This document shows, one piece after another, positions 35,096 through 38,947 of a stretch of 38,947 nt of DNA. The stretch comes from Pseudomonas sp. LS-2. GTDB lineage: Bacteria; Pseudomonadota; Gammaproteobacteria; Pseudomonadales; Pseudomonadaceae. The notes under the pieces were generated by a model that had not been told where the DNA came from, ran no database searches, and worked only from the letters and a program-made list of their open reading frames with translations. The translations under genes were made by a program, and so were the position numbers. Numbering within the stretch: position 1 is the stretch's first letter; every line of letters begins with the position of its first letter. The stretch covers positions 30,552-69,498 of the forward strand of contig NZ_QXTJ01000004.1 of assembly GCF_003605735.1 (NCBI RefSeq), read 5' to 3'.

Positions 35096-36421
35096 ATGAC
35101 CCACTTGAAAAAAATTTCGCTCGCGGTGTTTTCCACTATCGCGAGTGTCACGCCAGTTGTCGGTTTTGCCGAAGAAGCCAAAGAAGGATTCATCGAGGGA
35201 AGCACCCTCAATCTCCTTAGCCGCACCTTTTATATGAACCGTGATAGCCGCAAAGGACAGTCTGCACCCTCTGGCAAAGGTTATTCCGAAGCCACTGGGC
35301 AAGGTTTTATCGGAAAATTCGAATCAGGTTTCACTCAGGGCACCTTCGGCGTAGGTGTCGATGCGTTCGTGCTGTCGGGCTTCAAACTCGACACCGGGGG
35401 AGGACGTAACGGTGGGCAGAGCTCGTTCAACGTCTTGCCTGTCGACAAAGATGGCAATGCAAAAGACGAGTACACGAAGGTTGGCGGCTCGGTGAAAGCT
35501 CGCGCATTCGACACTGTAGTGAACGTCGGAGATGTGTTTCCATCGACTCCTGTGGTGTCGTTTGGTGACTCACGTCTGCTTCCCGAAAGCTTCCGGGGTG
35601 TGACGGCTATTAACAAAAGCTTTAGCGGCCTGACGGTTCAAGGTGGCCGACTGCATTCAATGAGTCAGCCCCAGTCCACCTCGATGCGCGATAATTTCGT
35701 GACCTTCTACGGTGGCCCGGTGAACTCGCCTTGGATCGGCTACTTCGGTGGTGACTACGAGGCCACTGACCGGCTGACTGTCGGCTTGTATGGCAGCAGG
35801 CTAAAGGATGCATGGGATCAGAAATATGCCTCGGCATCCTACGTGCTTCCACTGTCTGACCAGATGGCGCTGACCACAAGCCTGAACTACTACAACTCCA
35901 CCGACGAAGGTAAAAAGCTCCTCGGGAAGTTCGACAACGACATCTGGAGTGCGAAGGTCGCCCTGCAGTACGGCTCGCATACTCTGGCCCTCTCTCACCA
36001 GCGTAACCAAGGTGATGACGACTTCGACTACCTGAGACAGTCTGACTCGATCTACGTCGCGAACTCGATCCAATACAGCGACTTCAACTCTCCGAAAGAA
36101 CGCTCCTGGATGGTGACCTACAACCTGGACATGACTAACTTTGGCGTTCCTGGCCTGACATTCATGACCCGCTACGGCAAGGGCACGGACGGCGACTATT
36201 CCAACGCCAACAGCGTCTACATGCGACGAGATGTGGACGGTAATCCGCTAAAGGATCAGAAGCGCTGGGAACGCGACATCGAAGCGAAATACGTCGTTCA
36301 GACAGGCAGGTTGAAGGATCTGTCACTACGACTGCGCCAAGCGACTACACGGGCCACTGCTTTCGAGTCTGATCTCGATGAAGTCCGGCTGATCGTGGAG
36401 TACCCGCTGAGCGTGCTCTAA
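35096..36421 (+). CDS. OprD-family outer-membrane porin
   Basis: A 441-residue porin with a signal peptide (KKISLAVFSTIASVTPVVGFA, probable cleavage after residue 25). The mature start EGFIEGSTLNLLSRTFYMNRD is the OprD family opening. Many amphipathic strands of alternating aromatic and polar residues follow, and DEVRLIVEYPLSVL forms the last strand. OprD porins take up basic amino acids, peptides or small acids. The substrate is not evident. GGAGC precedes the ATG. In some Pseudomonas, metal regulators also lower oprD expression, which may explain the location beside czc-type genes (inference). Confidence 0.92.
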   Translation: MTHLKKISLAVFSTIASVTPVVGFAEEAKEGFIEGSTLNLLSRTFYMNRDSRKGQSAPSGKGYSEATGQGFIGKFESGFTQGTFGVGVDAFVLSGFKLDTGGGRNGGQSSFNVLPVDKDGNAKDEYTKVGGSVKARAFDTVVNVGDVFPSTPVVSFGDSRLLPESFRGVTAINKSFSGLTVQGGRLHSMSQPQSTSMRDNFVTFYGGPVNSPWIGYFGGDYEATDRLTVGLYGSRLKDAWDQKYASASYVLPLSDQMALTTSLNYYNSTDEGKKLLGKFDNDIWSAKVALQYGSHTLALSHQRNQGDDDFDYLRQSDSIYVANSIQYSDFNSPKERSWMVTYNLDMTNFGVPGLTFMTRYGKGTDGDYSNANSVYMRRDVDGNPLKDQKRWERDIEAKYVVQTGRLKDLSLRLRQATTRATAFESDLDEVRLIVEYPLSVL

Positions 36422-36474
36422 CTTATCACTTGCCTAGCCGCTGATAGCTGGGAGAGAGTTTGCAATCGAATGTG

Positions 36475-36496
36475 AAGGTGCCCTAAGGGGCACCTT
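36475..36496 (+). terminator. Terminator hairpin after the OprD-like gene
   Basis: AAGGTGCCC and GGGCACCTT form a perfect 9-bp stem with a TAAG loop, 54 bp after the stop. It is followed by TCTTA, a weak U tract. Confidence 0.75.
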
Positions 36497-36521
36497 CTTA
36501 CGTAGGTCTGATCAATGGGAT

Positions 36522-36545
36522 AAAAAAGCGGCCGTCAGGGCCGCT
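36522..36545 (-). terminator. Intrinsic terminator of the DUF2790 gene
   Basis: On the minus strand AGCGGCC, loop, GGCCGCT is followed by six U residues (A run 36522-36527 on the plus strand). It lies 50 bp after the stop of the DUF2790 gene and is a standard rho-independent form. Confidence 0.85.
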
Positions 36546-36595
36546 AAGTGTGGAGGTTCTGTGACTGCGCCTAAACGCCCAGGTAAGGCGCGGAA

Positions 36596-36925
36596 TCAAT
36601 TTTTGCCTCGGCAGCGGCTCATTACCTGGTATTGCACGGTATTCAAGTCGCCTCTGGAGTCTTCGTAGGTCATCAACTGAGGAATAACTTTGCACTCTCT
36701 TAGCTCTGGAGAAGTTCTTACAACCTTGGCAATATCCAGTTTCATCCCGTACTTGTACTCCACAACATTTGGCACAGGTTTGCTGTTCTTCTCGGCGTAG
36801 TTGACGACGGCAGCCTGGTGATCCTTGATGGCATTTTTCACCGCCAAGTCATCATTTGCAAAGGCGTAAGAAGCTAAGGGGGCAGCGACAGTTAGAGCGA
36901 AAACAAGCGATTTGATAGTGCGCAT
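36596..36925 (-). CDS. DUF2790 small secreted protein
   Basis: A 109-residue protein with a signal peptide (about residues 1-23, ending SYAFA). The conserved core is VEYKYGMKLDIAKVVRT then CKVIPQLMTYEDSRGDLNTV and a final MSRC. That layout, with two cysteines, is the Pseudomonas DUF2790 pattern, a periplasmic family often linked to metal, especially copper, response. The exact role is not known. GGAGA six bases before the ATG supports the start. Confidence 0.85.
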   Translation of the reverse strand: MRTIKSLVFALTVAAPLASYAFANDDLAVKNAIKDHQAAVVNYAEKNSKPVPNVVEYKYGMKLDIAKVVRTSPELRECKVIPQLMTYEDSRGDLNTVQYQVMSRCRGKN

Positions 36926-37154
36926 AGCTGGTCTCCGTTGAGTGATGACTCAAGGTACCAAGTCAGCATTAACTGAACGTTGCGCAAAAATTACCATTTC
37001 GCAATCTTGGCCACTTACTGAAAAAAGCCTCATTACAGCATTGTAATTATTCGCTCACCTTCCCGTTAGGGTCGCGCAAGTAATATTGATACCAACTCCT
37101 GATGAGCCAACGCTTGGTGATCAGGTACTGCCACTTCATCAGACGGTATCTACT

Positions 37155-37370
37155 ATGAATCTGCTTAAATCGATGGTTCTGACGGTCGCTGCTCTTTCTT
37201 CCCCTGCATTGTTTGCCCAGGATGGCAGCGAGCTGGCCAGCCAGGCAGCTCAAAAAATGAAAATCGCTCAGGAAGTGCGCTTCCAAAATCAAAACGATGC
37301 CAAAGCTACTGAGTACGTAAAGTCCGACGACAACGCGCCTGCCAATCAAACGAAAAAAACCGACGGCTGA
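37155..37370 (+). CDS. Small secreted protein near metal genes
   Basis: A 71-residue protein. The signal peptide MNLLKSMVLTVAALSSPALFA is followed by a polar mature region of 50 residues rich in Gln, Lys and Asp. The upstream start at 37086 lacks support and would hide the signal. It is divergent from the DUF2790 gene and lies before the CzcD-type gene, so it may be a metal-induced periplasmic protein; no motif proves it. Confidence 0.65.
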   Translation: MNLLKSMVLTVAALSSPALFAQDGSELASQAAQKMKIAQEVRFQNQNDAKATEYVKSDDNAPANQTKKTDG

Positions 37371-37442
37371 TTTCCAGTTTCCTGTATCGCTCCCAATTCA
37401 CCTTTAGAAGCTCCCGAGCTCCTTTGGTTAAGGTGAACCTTT

Positions 37443-37469
37443 AAGCGCCCCCGCAGGGCGCTTTTTTTT
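37443..37469 (+). terminator. Intrinsic terminator after the small secreted protein
   Basis: AAGCGCCC and GGGCGCTT form an 8-bp stem with a short loop, followed by eight T residues. It ends the 37155 gene and separates it from the CzcD-type gene. Confidence 0.92.
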
Positions 37470-37569
37470 GCTTAAAATTTCGTCCCATGCCAAGAACGGT
37501 CACGCTGCAACCCCAGTCTGATCTTCAACGTTCTACTCTTCCTCTATTCACCCCCTCCAGATTAAGGAT

Positions 37570-38493
37570 ATGTCGATGAGCTCAGGTCACAGCCACGGGC
37601 AGGTGCGAGCAGGTCACGAGAAAAAACTGCTGCTTGCCCTTCTTCTCACTACCGGTTTCATGATTGCTGAAGTGATAGGCGCATGGGTAACCGGTAGCTT
37701 GGCGCTGTTGTCGGACGCGGCGCACATGTTCACTGACTCAGCAGCGCTTGCCATTTCGCTGCTGGCGTTCCAGATAGCCAAACGCCCGGCAGATAGAAAT
37801 CGGACGTTTGGCTACGCCCGATTTGAAATACTCGCCTCCGCTTTCAACGCGATCCTTCTCTTTTTGGTCGCCATCTACATCCTCTACGAGGCCTACCAAC
37901 GACTCGTCGAACCTGCGGCCATCCAGTCTATCGGCATGCTGGTCATCGCCATCCTCGGCTTGACAGTGAACCTCATATCCATGCGGATGCTGGGCGCAGC
38001 GAGCGGCGAAAGCCTCAACGTGAAAGGCGCCTATCTCGAGGTCTGGAGCGATATGTTGGGGTCGGTCGGAGTCATCTTGGCCGCAGTAGTGATCTGGCTC
38101 ACAGGCTGGGGTTGGGTAGACTCATTAGTAGCTGCTGGCATTGGCCTTTGGGTTCTTCCGAGAACCTGGGTGTTGCTGCGCGAAAGCATGAATGTGCTAC
38201 TGGAAGGAGTACCGAGCGGTATTGAGGTGCAGAAGGTCGAACAGACCATCTTGGACGTGCCAGGAGTAGTCGCGATACACGACCTGCACGTTTGGTCAGT
38301 TACCAGCGGGAAGAATGTATTGAGTGTTCACGTTGTGATTTCCGCAAGTGCGTCCAACGGTCAACAGATCCTGACAGAGGTGACGGAGTCCGTGAGTAAA
38401 GCCTTTGATATAGGCCACTGCACCATCCAGCTGGAGCACGAAGGTTTCCACAGTGACGAACACGACAACCCTGATCACGAACACCATCAGTAG
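37570..38493 (+). CDS. czcD: CzcD-type cation diffusion facilitator
   Basis: A 307-residue CDF exporter of Zn, Co or Cd in exchange for protons. It has a His-rich N-terminus (SSGHSHGQ), six membrane helices, LLSDAAHMFTDSAAL in helix 2 with the HxxxD metal site, and YLEVWSDMLGSVGVI in helix 5. A cytoplasmic C-terminal domain has HDLHVWSVTSGKN, and a His/Asp-rich tail (HSDEHDNPDHEHHQ) follows. AAGGAT lies before ATG 37570. It is convergent with the RND pump gene. The combination CzcD plus CzcA points to zinc/cobalt/cadmium resistance. Confidence 0.93.
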   Translation: MSMSSGHSHGQVRAGHEKKLLLALLLTTGFMIAEVIGAWVTGSLALLSDAAHMFTDSAALAISLLAFQIAKRPADRNRTFGYARFEILASAFNAILLFLVAIYILYEAYQRLVEPAAIQSIGMLVIAILGLTVNLISMRMLGAASGESLNVKGAYLEVWSDMLGSVGVILAAVVIWLTGWGWVDSLVAAGIGLWVLPRTWVLLRESMNVLLEGVPSGIEVQKVEQTILDVPGVVAIHDLHVWSVTSGKNVLSVHVVISASASNGQQILTEVTESVSKAFDIGHCTIQLEHEGFHSDEHDNPDHEHHQ

Positions 38494-38498
38494 TACGA

Positions 38499-38522
38499 CT
38501 TGCGGCAGTCGCCTGCCGCAAG
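38499..38522. terminator. Bidirectional hairpin between czcD and czcA
   Basis: CTTGCGGCAG and CTGCCGCAAG form a perfect 10-bp stem with TCGC loop in the 40-bp gap between convergent stops. No T run follows, so it may rely on other factors or just block read-through from both sides. Confidence 0.8.
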
Positions 38523-38533
38523 CCAGCTAGCGG

Positions 38534-38947
<414 letters not shown>

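Overview
The window is a piece of a Pseudomonas chromosome, most like the P. fluorescens or P. syringae side of the genus. The signs are rml and gmd/rmd sugar-nucleotide genes, an RhlE-type helicase, a DUF2076 protein, REP/REPIN palindromes and an OprD-family porin, with G+C-rich core genes. From about 14.7 kb the base composition drops and the genes become typical of a genomic island.

Core part (1-14680). On the minus strand lie rmlB-rmlD-rmlA (dTDP-L-rhamnose) and the start of a family 2 glycosyltransferase. Divergent from them are gmd and rmd (GDP-D-rhamnose). Together they form a surface-polysaccharide locus. Then come an RhlE-like DEAD-box helicase, an EamA exporter, a DnaQ-like exonuclease, an NYN-domain protein, a DUF2076 protein, a YciC-like membrane protein, an EEP-family phosphohydrolase, and the 3' three quarters or more of hrpB.

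Island part (about 14681 to beyond 38947). hrpB is cut inside the codons for its DEFH-ER helicase motif. The new DNA begins with palindromes and a four-gene operon: three large tyrosine-recombinase-fold proteins plus a small helical protein. Each junction overlaps by exactly 14 nt. Convergent with this operon is a second, complete and divergent hrpB, whose codons just at the insertion site are changed (DEFH-LRN instead of DEFH-ERS). My reading is an integrate-and-rescue element: it inactivates hrpB by inserting at a conserved motif and brings an intact copy that no longer looks like the target. The host 5' part of hrpB is not in the window, so the island should run past the right edge and end there.

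Cargo between 23.7 and 34.4 kb: an integrase-like protein, a membrane protein, a KAP P-loop NTPase facing a HEPN-like protein (possible defence genes), a ProQ/FinO-domain RNA-binding protein, a histidine phosphatase and several small Pseudomonas families. Three plus-strand cargo genes are followed by copies of one roughly 85-bp repeat, and a fourth by a shortened version, giving a cassette-like look. The last part (35-38.9 kb) looks like a metal-response module: OprD porin, DUF2790 protein, small secreted protein, CzcD-type cation exporter and the C-terminus of a CzcA-type RND pump.
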